DNA of 64,000 bases from Pectobacterium fontis (GTDB lineage Bacteria; Pseudomonadota; Gammaproteobacteria; Enterobacterales; Enterobacteriaceae). Shown piece by piece: positions 48,478 through 59,102 of this stretch. The first letter of the stretch is position 1. The number at the start of each line of letters is the position of its first letter. The stretch lies in assembly GCF_000803215.1 (NCBI RefSeq), contig NZ_JSXC01000011.1, forward strand, positions 124,001 through 188,000, in the 5' to 3' direction. The notes under the pieces were generated by a model that worked only from the letters and a program-made list of their open reading frames with translations, did not search any database and was not told where the DNA came from. Both the position numbers and the translations under genes were made by a program.

Positions 48478-48987
48478 ATGTCATCCAACGTTGCCCCGGC
48501 TAAAATTGCCATCGTCATGGGTTCAAAGAGTGACTGGGCCACTATGCAGTTTGCTGCGGAAATCCTCACCACGCTGAACATTCCTTTTCATACCGAAGTC
48601 GTTTCCGCACACCGGACGCCGGATAAACTGTTCAGCTTTGCTGAGCAGGCGGCAGAGAACGGTTTTGATGTGATTATCGCTGGCGCAGGCGGCGCGGCAC
48701 ATCTGCCGGGCATGCTGGCAGCAAAAACGCTGGTTCCGGTACTCGGCGTACCGGTACAAAGCTCCACGCTGAGCGGTGTAGACAGCCTGTATTCAATCGT
48801 CCAGATGCCGCGCGGTATTCCGGTCGGCACGTTGGCCATTGGCAAAGCCGGAGCCGCGAACGCTGCTCTGCTGGCCGCACAAATTCTCGCCCTGCACGAT
48901 AAAGGTATCGCCACCCGACTGGCCGACTGGCGTCAGGCACAAACTGATGATGTGCTCTCTCATCCCGATCCGCGGGAGGAGGCATGA
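48478..48987 (+). CDS. purE: N5-carboxyaminoimidazole ribonucleotide mutase
   Basis: Converts N5-CAIR to CAIR in purine synthesis. 169 aa from the ATG at 48478; the longer frame covers the promoter. Landmarks: [12 protein letters not shown] (Ser and Asp of the phosphate/carboxylate site), SAHRTPDKL with the catalytic His, [11 protein letters not shown]. Overlaps purK by four bases. Confidence 0.96.
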   Translation: MSSNVAPAKIAIVMGSKSDWATMQFAAEILTTLNIPFHTEVVSAHRTPDKLFSFAEQAAENGFDVIIAGAGGAAHLPGMLAAKTLVPVLGVPVQSSTLSGVDSLYSIVQMPRGIPVGTLAIGKAGAANAALLAAQILALHDKGIATRLADWRQAQTDDVLSHPDPREEA

Positions 48988-50054
48988 AACCGGTTTGCGT
49001 ATTAGGCAATGGCCAATTGGGCAGAATGCTCCGTCAGGCGGGCGAACCGTTAGGGATTGCCGTTTACCCCGTGGGGCTGGATGCAGAGCCGGAGTCGGTT
49101 CCGTTTCATAACAGTGTGATTACCGCCGAGATCGAGCGCTGGCCGGAAACCCCTCTCACCCGTGAACTGGCTGAACATCCGGCGTTTGCGAACCGCGATA
49201 TTTTCCCGCGTCTGGCCGATCGCCTGACGCAAAAACACCTGTTGGATTCGCTAAATCTGGCCACAGCTCCCTGGCAATTGCTGGCAAGTGCCGATGAATG
49301 GCCACACGTTTTCGCCTCATTAGGTGAACTCGCTATCGTGAAACGCCGCGTTGGCGGTTACGATGGACGTGGTCAGTGGCGCTTACGCGACGGCGAACAA
49401 CAGACGCTGCCTGCTGATTGCTATGGCGAGTGCATCGTTGAGCAGGGGATTCATTTTTCCGGCGAAGTTTCGCTGGTTGGTGCCCGCAATACGCACGGTA
49501 AATGCGTGTTCTACCCGCTCACCCACAACCTGCATCAGGACGGTATTCTGCGTACCAGCGTGGCTTTCCCTCAGCCGGATGCGCAGTTGCAACAGCAGGC
49601 AGAACAGATGCTGTCTGCGATTATGAATGCGTTGGGCTATATTGGCGTGATGGCGATGGAATGCTTTATTGTCGGCGACCGACTGCTCATTAACGAGCTG
49701 GCTCCGCGTGTACACAATAGTGGACACTGGACACAAAATGGCGCGTCAATCAGCCAGTTTGAACTGCACCTGCGCGCCATTCTGGATCTGCCACTGCCGC
49801 ACCCCATCGTCGAAACGCCCTCAGTGATGGTCAACCTGATCGGCACTGACGTGAATCTCGACTGGCTGTCCCTGCCGCTGGTGCATTTACACTGGTATGA
49901 GAAAGCGGTTCGTCCTGGTCGCAAAGTTGGGCACCTCAATGTGGCGTCATCCGATGCCGCACCGCTGCGACACACTCTGCAATCGCTGGCGAAACTTTTG
50001 CCAGCGGAATACCACAGCGGTCTGGCGTGGGCAGAGGAAAAGCTCACCGCCTGA
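48984..50054 (+). CDS. purK: N5-carboxyaminoimidazole ribonucleotide synthase
   Basis: ATP-grasp enzyme that carboxylates AIR to N5-CAIR for PurE. 356 aa: [11 protein letters not shown] at the N-terminus, [13 protein letters not shown] (ATP-grasp loop), [30 protein letters not shown] with metal ligands. Second gene of purEK under the PurR box. Confidence 0.96.
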   Translation: MKPVCVLGNGQLGRMLRQAGEPLGIAVYPVGLDAEPESVPFHNSVITAEIERWPETPLTRELAEHPAFANRDIFPRLADRLTQKHLLDSLNLATAPWQLLASADEWPHVFASLGELAIVKRRVGGYDGRGQWRLRDGEQQTLPADCYGECIVEQGIHFSGEVSLVGARNTHGKCVFYPLTHNLHQDGILRTSVAFPQPDAQLQQQAEQMLSAIMNALGYIGVMAMECFIVGDRLLINELAPRVHNSGHWTQNGASISQFELHLRAILDLPLPHPIVETPSVMVNLIGTDVNLDWLSLPLVHLHWYEKAVRPGRKVGHLNVASSDAAPLRHTLQSLAKLLPAEYHSGLAWAEEKLTA

Positions 50055-50067
50055 CAGATTGACGAGC

Positions 50068-50102
50068 GTCATCCGGCAGATTACCCATTCCTGCCGGATG
50101 AC
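50068..50102 (+). terminator. Hairpin after purK
   Basis: Perfect 12-bp stem GTCATCCGGCAG (50068-50079) / CTGCCGGATGAC (50091-50102), loop 11. No T-run follows, so it may stabilise the transcript end or need Rho. The 430 bases beyond are very AT-rich with no gene seen and lead into sdaC. Confidence 0.65.
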
Positions 50103-50532
50103 AAATACCATTCGATTCGATCGTCGTAACGGCACACTATCCCGAAAAGAGAAAACATCTCATTAAGCGTGGTATCAGAAAAATTGCGTTTATTATTTCA
50201 TCTATTTTTATTTGTTATTTATCATTCGACAATTAAAAAAATCAACAATAAGCCATTAAGAATTATTTAAAATAAAGCATCAGTATTGATATTTTATTTT
50301 TCGCGAAATTTTATTAAAATACCGTCAGCCAATTCATTTCTGTGATCGTCTCAATATTATTCGCTGACCACCACGATATAGAATGCCGCCACAAAACAGT
50401 ATTGACCTGCTGACATTATTAGCAATATGTCCTGTTCGTTTTTTAAGCTCTGTAACGGTAAGTTGCCGATACTGTAATTTTTATACCCCAGTATGATGAA
50501 TATTAATATGTTCACCAAGGAGAAACCAGTAA

Positions 50533-51822
50533 ATGAGCACAATTCAAGATAATAGCCATGTGTTAGAACAGGATTCAGAATGGCGTAAAAGCGATACCGT
50601 TTGGATGCTAGGCCTCTACGGCACAGCTATCGGCGCAGGTGTGTTATTCTTACCTATCAATGCCGGTATTGGCGGTTTAATTCCGCTCATCATCATGGCG
50701 CTAATTGCCTTCCCGATGACCTATTATTCCCACCGAGCCTTATGCCGTTTTGTATTATCAGGAAAAAAAGGTGGCGAAGATATTACCGAAGTCGTTGAGG
50801 AACATTTCGGCGTTGGTGCGGGTAAATTAATCACTTTGCTTTATTTTTTCGCAATTTATCCCATCCTATTAGTTTACAGCGTCGCGATTACCAATACGGT
50901 AGACAACTTTATTACTCACCAATTGCATTTATCTTCTCCACCGCGTGCCGTGCTGTCATTAATATTGATCCTCGGGTTGATGTTTATTGTTCGTTTTGGT
51001 GAAGCGATGATCGTAAAAGCCATGAGTATTCTGGTTTACCCTTTTGTTGCCGTGCTAATGTTGCTGGCGCTTTATTTAATCCCGAGCTGGAACACCTCTG
51101 TTTTTGAAAACATTTCTTTAAATTCCAGCGTCACGGGCAACGGTCTGTTGGCAACATTATGGCTGGCGATTCCGGTGATGGTGTTCTCCTTCAACCATTC
51201 GCCGATTATCTCCTCTTTCGCCGTTGCCAAACGGAAAGAATACGGTGATGAGGCAGAGCCAAAATGCTCACGTATTCTGTCTTACAGCCACATGATGATG
51301 GTGCTGACTGTGATGTTCTTCGTCTTCAGTTGCGTACTGAGCCTGTCGCCAGCCGAACTGATGGAAGCAAAAGCGCAGAACATTTCTATTCTGTCCTATC
51401 TGGCGAACCATTTTAATAACCCGGTCATCGGCTACCTGGCTCCGATCATTGCCACCATCGCCATCTCTAAATCATTTCTGGGTCACTATCTGGGGGCGGG
51501 CGAAGGCTTTAACGGGATGATCGTAAAAACGTTGCGCAGCAGAGGAAAAACCATTTCCAACACCAAACTGAACCGTATCACTGCGCTGTTCATGCTGATC
51601 ACCACTTGGATTGTCGCAACGAAAAACCCCAGTATTCTGGGTATGATCGAAACGTTGGGCGGCCCGATTATCGCGTGTCTGTTATTCCTGATGCCCATGT
51701 ACGCTATTCAGAAAGTTCCGGCGATGAAGAAATACAGCGGCTATATCAGTAACGTTTTTGTCACCCTGATGGGACTGATCGCGATTTCCGCCATTGTTTA
51801 CAGCCTGCGCGATCTGCTGTAA
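50533..51822 (+). CDS. sdaC: Serine transporter
   Basis: Proton-coupled inner-membrane serine transporter. 429 aa, equal to E. coli SdaC, with about 11 membrane helices. Landmarks: WMLGLYGTAIGAGVLFLPINAG, GEDITEVVEEHFGVGAGKLITLLYFFAIYPILLVYSVAITNTV and FNHSPIISSFAVAKR (landmarks). RBS AAGGAG. In E. coli sdaC is followed by the serine deaminase gene sdaB; here the pst-type genes follow convergently, so sdaC is alone. Confidence 0.92.
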   Translation: MSTIQDNSHVLEQDSEWRKSDTVWMLGLYGTAIGAGVLFLPINAGIGGLIPLIIMALIAFPMTYYSHRALCRFVLSGKKGGEDITEVVEEHFGVGAGKLITLLYFFAIYPILLVYSVAITNTVDNFITHQLHLSSPPRAVLSLILILGLMFIVRFGEAMIVKAMSILVYPFVAVLMLLALYLIPSWNTSVFENISLNSSVTGNGLLATLWLAIPVMVFSFNHSPIISSFAVAKRKEYGDEAEPKCSRILSYSHMMMVLTVMFFVFSCVLSLSPAELMEAKAQNISILSYLANHFNNPVIGYLAPIIATIAISKSFLGHYLGAGEGFNGMIVKTLRSRGKTISNTKLNRITALFMLITTWIVATKNPSILGMIETLGGPIIACLLFLMPMYAIQKVPAMKKYSGYISNVFVTLMGLIAISAIVYSLRDLL

Positions 51823-51839
51823 GCCCCTCGCTCATTTAA

Positions 51840-51866
51840 CGCCGATACGTTATTTAACGATCGGCG
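51840..51866 (+). terminator. Hairpin after sdaC
   Basis: CGCCGAT (51840-51846) / ATCGGCG (51860-51866) with a 13-base loop that can pair further (ACGTTA/TAACG). No T-run follows. Confidence 0.55.
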
Positions 51867-51972
51867 TCAGACGGCTGACAACATCCTGATCGGGGCTAAT
51901 GCACTGGCACTAGTGAGCGCATGAGCGGGAAAAGTCACCATTTTTCTGAAACGCGGTGTGTTTAATGACATT

Positions 51973-52779
51973 TCAACCAAATCGTCCAGTAATATAATCC
52001 TCTGTGCGCCGCTGCGTCGGAGAGGTAAACAGATCGTCCGTGCGATTGTACTCAATCAATTTGCCCTGATTAATAAAGGCGGTGTAATCCGACACGCGAG
52101 CCGCCTGCTGCATGTTGTGCGTCACGAGCACTAGCGTGAAATGCTGCTTTAGCGTGCCCATCAACTCTTCAACAACCAGCGTCGAAATCGGATCGAGCGC
52201 GGAAGTCGGCTCATCCAACAACAGCACTTCCGGCTCAATAGCGATAGCCCGAGCGATCACCAAACGCTGCTGCTGTCCACTGGATAACGTCAACGCGTTG
52301 TCGCTCAGCCGATCTTTTACCTCATGCCACAGCGCCGCCGCCCGTAGCGCACGCTCTACGGCATCATCCAGAAAACGGCGATCGCGTAGCCCCTGCAATC
52401 TCAGGCCATAAATCACATTTTCATAGATTGATTTGGGAAACGGATTCGGGCGTTGAAAAACCATACCGACCCGACGGCGTAATACAGCCACATCCAACTG
52501 CGGATCGTTAATCGGCATGCCACTGAGCCAAATATTTCCCTCGGTGCGGCAGTCATCTACCAGATCGTTCATACGGTTAAAACAGCGTAACAGCGTGGAT
52601 TTGCCACAGCCCGACGGGCCAATCAACGCCGTGACTTGGTTCTTCGGAATACGAAGCGAAATATCGTTCAGAGCCTGCTTATCGCCATAGTACAAATTCA
52701 GATGTTCCACGGTTAACATCGTCTGTTCATCACGCAGTTGATGAACATCAGGCAGCGGTGCCATCTCCTTTTGTGTCAT
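51973..52779 (-). CDS. pstB: Phosphate-type ABC transporter ATP-binding protein
   Basis: 268-aa PstB-type ATPase. Walker A GPSGCGKS (about residues 54-61), [20 protein letters not shown] typical of Pst[20 protein letters not shown], signature LSSGQQQR (one change from the usual LSGGQ), Walker [31 protein letters not shown]. The ATG at 52779 is preferred to one nine bases earlier, without strong evidence. Third gene of a pstC-pstA-pstB unit; no phoU follows. Confidence 0.9.
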   Translation of the reverse strand: MTQKEMAPLPDVHQLRDEQTMLTVEHLNLYYGDKQALNDISLRIPKNQVTALIGPSGCGKSTLLRCFNRMNDLVDDCRTEGNIWLSGMPINDPQLDVAVLRRRVGMVFQRPNPFPKSIYENVIYGLRLQGLRDRRFLDDAVERALRAAALWHEVKDRLSDNALTLSSGQQQRLVIARAIAIEPEVLLLDEPTSALDPISTLVVEELMGTLKQHFTLVLVTHNMQQAARVSDYTAFINQGKLIEYNRTDDLFTSPTQRRTEDYITGRFG

Positions 52780-52803
52780 AAATCCCATAACTTCATCCTA
52801 CTT

Positions 52804-54450
52804 TCAGAGTGATAACGAACGATATTTCTCACGCAGAACATGACGGATCCCAATCGCAGCAAGGTTTAGCCCAACCACAATCAACACCAATAGCAGCGCG
52901 GTAATGTACACCAGCGGCCTGGCAGCCTCCACATCCGGGCTTTGGAACGCCAGATCATAGATTTGAAACCCCAGATGCATAAACTTTCGCTCAAGATGCA
53001 GATAAGGGAAAATGTCATCCACGGGTAAGACTGGCACCGACTTCACCACGCCGACCAACATCAGCGGCGCGGTTTCCCCTGCGGCACGCGCCACTGCGAG
53101 GATCAAACCGGTCATCATCGCGGGAACGGCCATCGGCAGCACAACGTGCCACAGCGTTTCGGCTTTGGTCGCGCCTAACGCCAGTGAACCGTGGCGCACA
53201 GACATCGGGATGCGTGATAACCCTTCTTCTGTCGCCACAATCACCACCGGCAGCGTCAGCAATGCCAGCGTTAGCGACGCCCACAGTAACCCCGGCGTAC
53301 CAAACGTCGGATTCGGCAGCGCTTCAGCATAAAACACCTGATCCAACGTGCCGCCGATGAAATAAACAAAAAAACCTAACCCGAACACGCCGTAAACAAT
53401 GGAAGGCACGCCCGCCAGATTGACCACGGCAATCCGCACCCCGCGCGTTAAGCTGTTTTTCCCTGCATATTCATGCAGATAAACCGCAGCAATCACGCCC
53501 AGCGGCATCACGACAATGGACATCAGCACCACCATCAACACCGTGCCAAAAATAGCGGGAAACAGGTGGCCTGCGCTGTTGCTGTCCGGTGAATAGTGCA
53601 CCAGCATATATTTCGCCTGCTCGCCCCAGTGGCTGATTTTTTCCCACAGATTCATCGCATTCGGATACCAAGCCTGCTCAATGTCTCTGAGCGGGATGAG
53701 ATGGACGATGCCATTCGCATCCCGTAGCTGCACGGTATCGCGATGAATGTCCAGATTGAGTGCGGTTAGCTGGCGTGACAGTTCATCAAAATGGCGTTGC
53801 AGTTCGGTGCGTTCAGCCTGAAGACGCGCCAGTGCCTGATTATCCAGCGTCTTTGTCTGCTGCCGCTTTTTTTCCTCCAGCCGTAGCACTTCAAACTGCT
53901 GGTTGATCTTCGCCATCTCTCCCATACGGATTGCCTGCGTTTTCGCTAACAATCCCTGTACCTGTTCGATGCGATGCTGCAAGGTTGCAGGAAGATCCGT
54001 TGCCACCAGCGGCTGCTCCCCTTCTAACATACCAGCCAGATAGCCATAGGCCGTGCCATTGTTAGTTCGCTTCAATACCAGAATATCGGCGGGTTTCTCA
54101 AAACGGACAATGTCGCGCGACAGCAACGAGCGAAAGCTCTGCCCATAGATTTCACGCTGACCAATCTTGATTAAATAGCGTGTTTCCGCCTTCCCAGACG
54201 TCGGGGCTACATTCGCCTGTTCCAACTGCTGAGGAGAAAGGGTTTGCTCGGCATAAATTTCCCCGATCAACGCACGCGGCATCCCTTGCTCTGGCGGTAA
54301 CGTCAGCAGCCAGACGGGCTGAGGCCACAGATAGCGCATGCCCTGCCCGGCCAGCAGCACGATGATTGTCAGCATCGCCAGCAGGCTAATCGAAATGGAG
54401 GAGGCGGTGAGCCATACCCAGGGCCTTCCCGAACGGAACCAGCGCTTCAC
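52804..54450 (-). CDS. pstA: PstA-type phosphate permease with large periplasmic insert
   Basis: 548 aa, nearly twice E. coli PstA (296). After an N-terminal membrane helix (about 15-37) comes a periplasmic region of roughly 230 residues containing a predicted coiled coil (about 165-240: repeated Glu/Gln/Leu/Arg, for example LARLQAERTELQRHFDELS). The C-terminal part (about 290-545) is the MetI-like transmembrane domain (FPAIFGTVLMVVLMSIVVMPLGVIAAVYLHEYA; EALRHG-type loop SVRHGSLALGATKAETLWHVVLPMAVPAM). GTG start overlaps the pstC stop. This long form is known in some gamma-proteobacteria such as Pseudomonas. Confidence 0.85.
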   Translation of the reverse strand: MKRWFRSGRPWVWLTASSISISLLAMLTIIVLLAGQGMRYLWPQPVWLLTLPPEQGMPRALIGEIYAEQTLSPQQLEQANVAPTSGKAETRYLIKIGQREIYGQSFRSLLSRDIVRFEKPADILVLKRTNNGTAYGYLAGMLEGEQPLVATDLPATLQHRIEQVQGLLAKTQAIRMGEMAKINQQFEVLRLEEKKRQQTKTLDNQALARLQAERTELQRHFDELSRQLTALNLDIHRDTVQLRDANGIVHLIPLRDIEQAWYPNAMNLWEKISHWGEQAKYMLVHYSPDSNSAGHLFPAIFGTVLMVVLMSIVVMPLGVIAAVYLHEYAGKNSLTRGVRIAVVNLAGVPSIVYGVFGLGFFVYFIGGTLDQVFYAEALPNPTFGTPGLLWASLTLALLTLPVVIVATEEGLSRIPMSVRHGSLALGATKAETLWHVVLPMAVPAMMTGLILAVARAAGETAPLMLVGVVKSVPVLPVDDIFPYLHLERKFMHLGFQIYDLAFQSPDVEAARPLVYITALLLVLIVVGLNLAAIGIRHVLREKYRSLSL

Positions 54451-56612
54451 GCGTTTTCTCCTTCATCACGGTAGCGTTGCCGCAAACGCTGCCGAATAGT
54501 CTCAGCCAGCGTATTCACAATAAATGTGAACACAAACAACGCTAATGCCGTCAAAAACAGCACCCGATAATGGCCACTGTTCGTCACGGCTTCCGGCATT
54601 TCAATAGCGATATTCGCCGCCAGCGAACGCAAGCCCTGAAGCAGGCCTTCGTCCATAATCGGGGTATTGCCCGTCGCCATCAGCACAATCATGGTTTCTC
54701 CCACGGCACGGCCAAAACTCAGCATCAGCGCAGCGAAAATCCCGGCGCTGGCGGATGGCAGAACGACGCGCCATAGGGTTTGCCACGCCGTCGCCCCTAG
54801 CGCCAACGATCCCTGGCTTAAACGGGTGGGTACGCTAAACAAGGCATCTTCCGCCAACGAAAAAATCAGTGGAATCAGGGCAAAGCCGAGGGCAACCCCC
54901 GCCACCAACGTATTACGTTGTACGAAATCATCCCCCAACCACTGATACAACGGTTGCCCCAACACCGCGATTTCAATATGCGGCGCAAGCCAACATCCGA
55001 GCACGACAGTCAGCAAAATAGTGGGAATAAGGAACAATACATCCCAGCCTGCGGGGAAACGAACACGCCAGCGCGTCGGCAGGCATTCAATCAGCCAGCC
55101 ACAGCCGAGCACAGCCAACATCCACAACATCGGCATGGCCAACATGGCTGACAGATACGTTGCAAAATGCGGTGCCAGCCAGATGGCGGCAATCAGGCCG
55201 ACGACAACCGTCGGCAGCGCCCCCATAATCTCCAGCGTAGGTTTAATCCAGCGCCGCAGCGTCGGCGACATAAAGCAGGCGGTATAGATTGCGGCAGACA
55301 GCGCCAACGGCGTAGCAAACAGCATGGCGTAAATGGCGGCTTTCATCGTGCCCAACATCAGCGGCATCATGCTGAATTTGGCCTGATAGCTATCATCCGC
55401 AGAGGTAGACTGCCAGATATAGGCTGGCTCGGGGTAGTTCTCATACCACAGCTTTTGCCACAGGCCCCGCCAGCCAATGTCGGGATAGGGGTTATCAACC
55501 TGATAGCGATGCCATCCCTGCGCCGTTTCAACCAGCATGGCGGCACCACGCGGCGAAAACACCAATCCCTGCGCCTGAGCGGGTAATGTCTGTGTCAGCA
55601 GCGCATGCGACTGCTTGCTGGCAAACAGCGACAGTTCACCCTGTGCGTTCAAGGTGGCAAAGACTCGTCGCTGCGCTTCCGTTGCCAGCAGTACCGATTC
55701 CCCCGCGACGTGCGGAAACTGACGAATCTCTGTCAGCGTAGCGCCCTTTTCGCCCGGAACCTCAAACCATTGACTAATCCGCCCATCGGCAGCCTGTACC
55801 AACAGCGATCGCCCGCCGGACAGCAGCGCCAGATGTAGGGGTTGCGCCAGTTGCAATTGCCGTTCTTCCCGTAGCGTCAGCGCGTTCGCCTCCACCTGCC
55901 ACAGCGTTAACGTATTGCCGCTGAGCAAATAGAGTTGCTGCCCGTCTGGGGTCAATAGCAGTTGGTTAATTGCCACCGTCGGTAATGTGACTTTTGCCCG
56001 CTGCCGCACGCCACCTTCATCAACATCGGCAACAATTAACGCATTTTCTTGCCCGATAGCCGCAACAACGACCTGTGTGTCGTCCACCGTCGCCACCGCC
56101 AGATGACGCAGCGGCTGTGCGGGCAACCCCAGCGAATACGCCTGTTTGCCCAGCGGATAACGCCAGACGGGAGAACGATCGTCCGTCCTTGACAGTACAG
56201 GCTGAACGAACGTCAAGCGACCATCCGGCTGGCTCAAAGCATAAATCTGCCGTTCCCCCTGACTCTGCGCCAGTAAACTCAGCGCAGGAACCAGTTGACT
56301 GCGTGGCATCGGCGAATTGTCCACAAACGGAATAAACTCACCATAGCCCTGATTGTCGATGCGAAAGCCGATTTGCCCATTGTCGCTAAGCCCCAGCGCC
56401 AGCGATGGATCTGCGCTATGGCGTGAAACCGTTTTTTGACCGTTAACCGTGGGAGAAAGGAACAGCGGCGTCACCACATACAGCAGATAGAAGAAGATTA
56501 ACAGCAGCATAGCCAGCACCAGCAGCCCACTGCCTGCAACAATGCGATGAACCAAGCGATCTACCCACGCCCGTCGACGATCCCGATACTGTGATGCGTT
56601 GCCTGTTTTTAC
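54447..56612 (-). CDS. pstC: PstC-type phosphate permease with beta-propeller-like periplasmic domain
   Basis: 721 aa, more than twice E. coli PstC (319). One N-terminal helix (about 28-52) leads to a periplasmic region of about 370 residues that looks like a beta-propeller: repeated short blades such as LALGLSDNGQIGFRID, RQIYALSQPDGRLTFV, VVVAAIGQENALIVADV, LLLTPDGQQLYLLSGNTLTLW, RVFATLNAQGELSLFAS. The C-terminal part (about 430-715) is the MetI-like permease domain with the loop RLSQGSLALGATAWQTLWRVVLP. Start at 56612 (GGCGAG upstream). It is the first gene of the unit, facing ppk; no pstS gene is present nearby. Confidence 0.83.
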   Translation of the reverse strand, partial: VKTGNASQYRDRRRAWVDRLVHRIVAGSGLLVLAMLLLIFFYLLYVVTPLFLSPTVNGQKTVSRHSADPSLALGLSDNGQIGFRIDNQGYGEFIPFVDNSPMPRSQLVPALSLLAQSQGERQIYALSQPDGRLTFVQPVLSRTDDRSPVWRYPLGKQAYSLGLPAQPLRHLAVATVDDTQVVVAAIGQENALIVADVDEGGVRQRAKVTLPTVAINQLLLTPDGQQLYLLSGNTLTLWQVEANALTLREERQLQLAQPLHLALLSGGRSLLVQAADGRISQWFEVPGEKGATLTEIRQFPHVAGESVLLATEAQRRVFATLNAQGELSLFASKQSHALLTQTLPAQAQGLVFSPRGAAMLVETAQGWHRYQVDNPYPDIGWRGLWQKLWYENYPEPAYIWQSTSADDSYQAKFSMMPLMLGTMKAAIYAMLFATPLALSAAIYTACFMSPTLRRWIKPTLEIMGALPTVVVGLIAAIWLAPHFATYLSAMLAMPMLWMLAVLGCGWLIECLPTRWRVRFPAGWDVLFLIPTILLTVVLGCWLAPHIEIAVLGQPLYQWLGDDFVQRNTLVAGVALGFALIPLIFSLAEDALFSVPTRLSQGSLALGATAWQTLWRVVLPSASAGIFAALMLSFGRAVGETMIVLMATGNTPIMDEGLLQGLRSLAANIAIEMPEAVTNSGHYRVLFLTALALFVFTFIVNTLAETIRQRLRQRYRDEGENA

Positions 56613-56732
56613 CATTATTCTCGCCGTTAGAGTGAAACCGCCAGAGTCGTGTTGCCAACCTATTGCGGGTAGCATATGTTGCCTTTACGCCCATAATATG
56701 ACAATGGTAAGTCTGTCTATGAATTAGATTTT

Positions 56733-56931
56733 ATACCCTAAATAGTTCCAGTCGTATGAAGGCGGCAACCGAGGGAGTCCTCAGGAGCTGACTTTAGTAA
56801 GTGACTGGGGTGACAAATCTGCTGGGAGCAGATTTGAACGCTGCTTGCAGCGGCCCTTTAGGGCGAGGCCCACGACGGGTCGAGTATTTAAGGGTAGCCA
56901 ACGTACAGACGGCTCGAAATATGACGGGTAT
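56733..56931. repeat. ERIC-like palindromic element between pstC and ppk
   Basis: About 199 bases with imperfect terminal inverted repeats: ATACCC... at 56733 and ...ATGACGGGTAT ending at 56931. The core AGTAAGTGACTGGGGTGA closely resembles the ERIC consensus. Downstream of the core are three hairpins in a row: AAATCTGCT-GGG-AGCAGATTT (56815-56835), CGCTGC-TT-GCAGCG (56839-56852) and GCCC-TTTA-GGGC (56853-56864). No transposase. It lies about 100 bases before ppk. Confidence 0.8.
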
Positions 56932-57029
56932 CGTCATCAACACGCCATAATGTTGTTGTACCCTATCTCCACAACGGAAGGGTATGAATATTGGATGAAC
57001 CTTCAGTACATGAGTTGAGCGGAGTGACA

Positions 57030-59102
57030 ATGGGTCAGGACAAACTCTACATAGAGAAAGAATTAAGTTGGTTATCCTTTAATGAACGAGTACTTCAGGA
57101 AGCAGCAGATAAAAGCAATCCGTTAATCGAACGCATGCGCTTTCTGGGCATTTACTCCAGCAACCTTGATGAATTTTATAAAGTCCGTTTTGCCGATTTG
57201 AAAAGACGCATCCTGATTAATGAAGAACAAGGTCTGGACGGCAATCTGCGACATCTTTTAGGCAAAATTCAGGCGCGTGTAATCAAAACCGATCAACTCT
57301 TTGACAGCCTGTACAACGAACTGCTGCTGGAGATGGCGCGTAACCAAATTTTTCTGGTCAATGAACGTCAGGTTTCCCCTAATCAGCAGGAGTGGCTGAG
57401 AGACTACTTCCGGCAATATCTGCGCCCGCATATCACGCCAATACTCATCTTTAACGAAACCAATCTGGTGGAGTTCCTGAAGGATAGCTATACCTACCTA
57501 GCAGTTGAAATTATTCGTGGTGACGAGATCAGCTACGCTCTGCTGGAAATTCCTTCGGATAAAATACCGCGTTTCGTCAACCTGCCAGCGGAAGCGCCAC
57601 GCCGTCGTAAAACCATGATCCTCATCGATAACATTCTGCGTTACTGTCTGGATGATATCTTCAAGGGCTTCTTTGATTATGATGCGTTGAACGCCTACTC
57701 CATGAAGATGACGCGCGATGCAGAATACGATCTGGTGACGGAAATGGAGTCCAGCCTGCTGGAGCTGATGTCTTCCAGCCTGAAGCAACGCTTAACCGCC
57801 GAACCGGTGAGATTTGTGTATCAGCGCGACATGCCGGATGCCATGGTCGCCATATTACTGGAGAAACTGGGTATCTCTTCCTATGATTCCGTTATCCCCG
57901 GCGGGCGTTATCATAATTTCAAAGATTTTATTTCTTTCCCGAACGTCGGACGCACCAATCTGGTCAATAAGCCCTTGCCACGCCTGCGGCACACCGGGTT
58001 CAACCATTTCCGCAATGGGTTTGATGCGATCCGCGAACGCGATGTTCTGCTCTACTACCCGTATCACACCTTTGAGCACGTTCTGGAACTGCTGCGGCAG
58101 GCCTCTTTCGACCCTAACGTGCTGTCGATCAAAATCAATATTTACCGCGTCGCCAAAGACTCGCGCATCATTAATTCGATGATTCACGCGGCACACAACG
58201 GCAAGAAAGTGACGGTAGTAGTCGAGCTACAGGCACGCTTTGACGAAGAGGCAAACATCCATTGGGCAAAACGCCTGACGGAAGCTGGCGTACACGTCAT
58301 ATTCTCGGTGCCTGGGTTGAAGATTCACGCCAAGTTATTCCTGATTTCCCGCCGCGAAGGGGAAAACATCGTGCGTTATGCGCACATCGGCACCGGTAAC
58401 TTCAACGAGAAAACTGCCCGCCTGTATACCGACTACTCGCTGTTGACCGCCGACGAACGCATTACCAATGAAGTTCGCCGCGTCTTCAACTTTATTGAGA
58501 ACCCTTATCGTCCGGTCAGCTTTGAGCACCTGCTGGTGTCACCGCAAAACTCGCGCGATAAGCTTTATCAATTGATCGATACCGAGATCGAAAACGCGCT
58601 AGCGAATCGTGATGCAGGCATTACGCTTAAGGTCAATAATCTGGTGGATAAGGGGCTGGCGGAAAAGCTGTATCAGGCTTCTTCTGCGGGCGTGAAAATT
58701 AATCTGCTGGTACGCGGTATGTGTTCGCTGATCCCCAATTTGCCGGGGATCAGTGAAAATATTTATGTCATCAGCATCCTTGACCGCTATCTGGAACACG
58801 ATCGGGTGTATGTTTTCAATAACGGCGGAGACAAGAAAGTCTATCTCTCTTCTGCCGACTGGATGACACGCAACATTGATTATCGCATTGAAGTCGCAGT
58901 GGAAATATTGGATCCCATATTGAAAAACCGCGTGCTGGAAACGCTCGATATCCTGTTCAGCGATACGGTGAAAGCCCGTGTCATTGATAAAGAGTCGAGC
59001 AACCTCTATGTCTCGCGTGGTAACCGGCGTAAAGTACGCGCGCAAAATGCCATTTACGACTACATCAAGGCGTTGGAGCAACCTGGAGATAAGCCTGAAT
59101 AA
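57030..59102 (+). CDS. ppk: Polyphosphate kinase
   Basis: Reversibly makes polyphosphate from ATP. 690 aa, close to the 688 of E. coli; the ATG at 57030 (GGAGTGACA upstream) begins the conserved [14 protein letters not shown]. The phospho-accepting histidine is His433 in LKIHAKLFL, with a second conserved His452 in [12 protein letters not shown]. One-base overlap with ppx. Divergent from the Pst-type genes across the ERIC-like element. Confidence 0.97.
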   Translation: MGQDKLYIEKELSWLSFNERVLQEAADKSNPLIERMRFLGIYSSNLDEFYKVRFADLKRRILINEEQGLDGNLRHLLGKIQARVIKTDQLFDSLYNELLLEMARNQIFLVNERQVSPNQQEWLRDYFRQYLRPHITPILIFNETNLVEFLKDSYTYLAVEIIRGDEISYALLEIPSDKIPRFVNLPAEAPRRRKTMILIDNILRYCLDDIFKGFFDYDALNAYSMKMTRDAEYDLVTEMESSLLELMSSSLKQRLTAEPVRFVYQRDMPDAMVAILLEKLGISSYDSVIPGGRYHNFKDFISFPNVGRTNLVNKPLPRLRHTGFNHFRNGFDAIRERDVLLYYPYHTFEHVLELLRQASFDPNVLSIKINIYRVAKDSRIINSMIHAAHNGKKVTVVVELQARFDEEANIHWAKRLTEAGVHVIFSVPGLKIHAKLFLISRREGENIVRYAHIGTGNFNEKTARLYTDYSLLTADERITNEVRRVFNFIENPYRPVSFEHLLVSPQNSRDKLYQLIDTEIENALANRDAGITLKVNNLVDKGLAEKLYQASSAGVKINLLVRGMCSLIPNLPGISENIYVISILDRYLEHDRVYVFNNGGDKKVYLSSADWMTRNIDYRIEVAVEILDPILKNRVLETLDILFSDTVKARVIDKESSNLYVSRGNRRKVRAQNAIYDYIKALEQPGDKPE

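Noticed and set aside
56676-56732. Pho box upstream of pstC
   Set aside because: A single TTGTCATA-like half-site is present on the minus strand, without a second properly spaced half-site.
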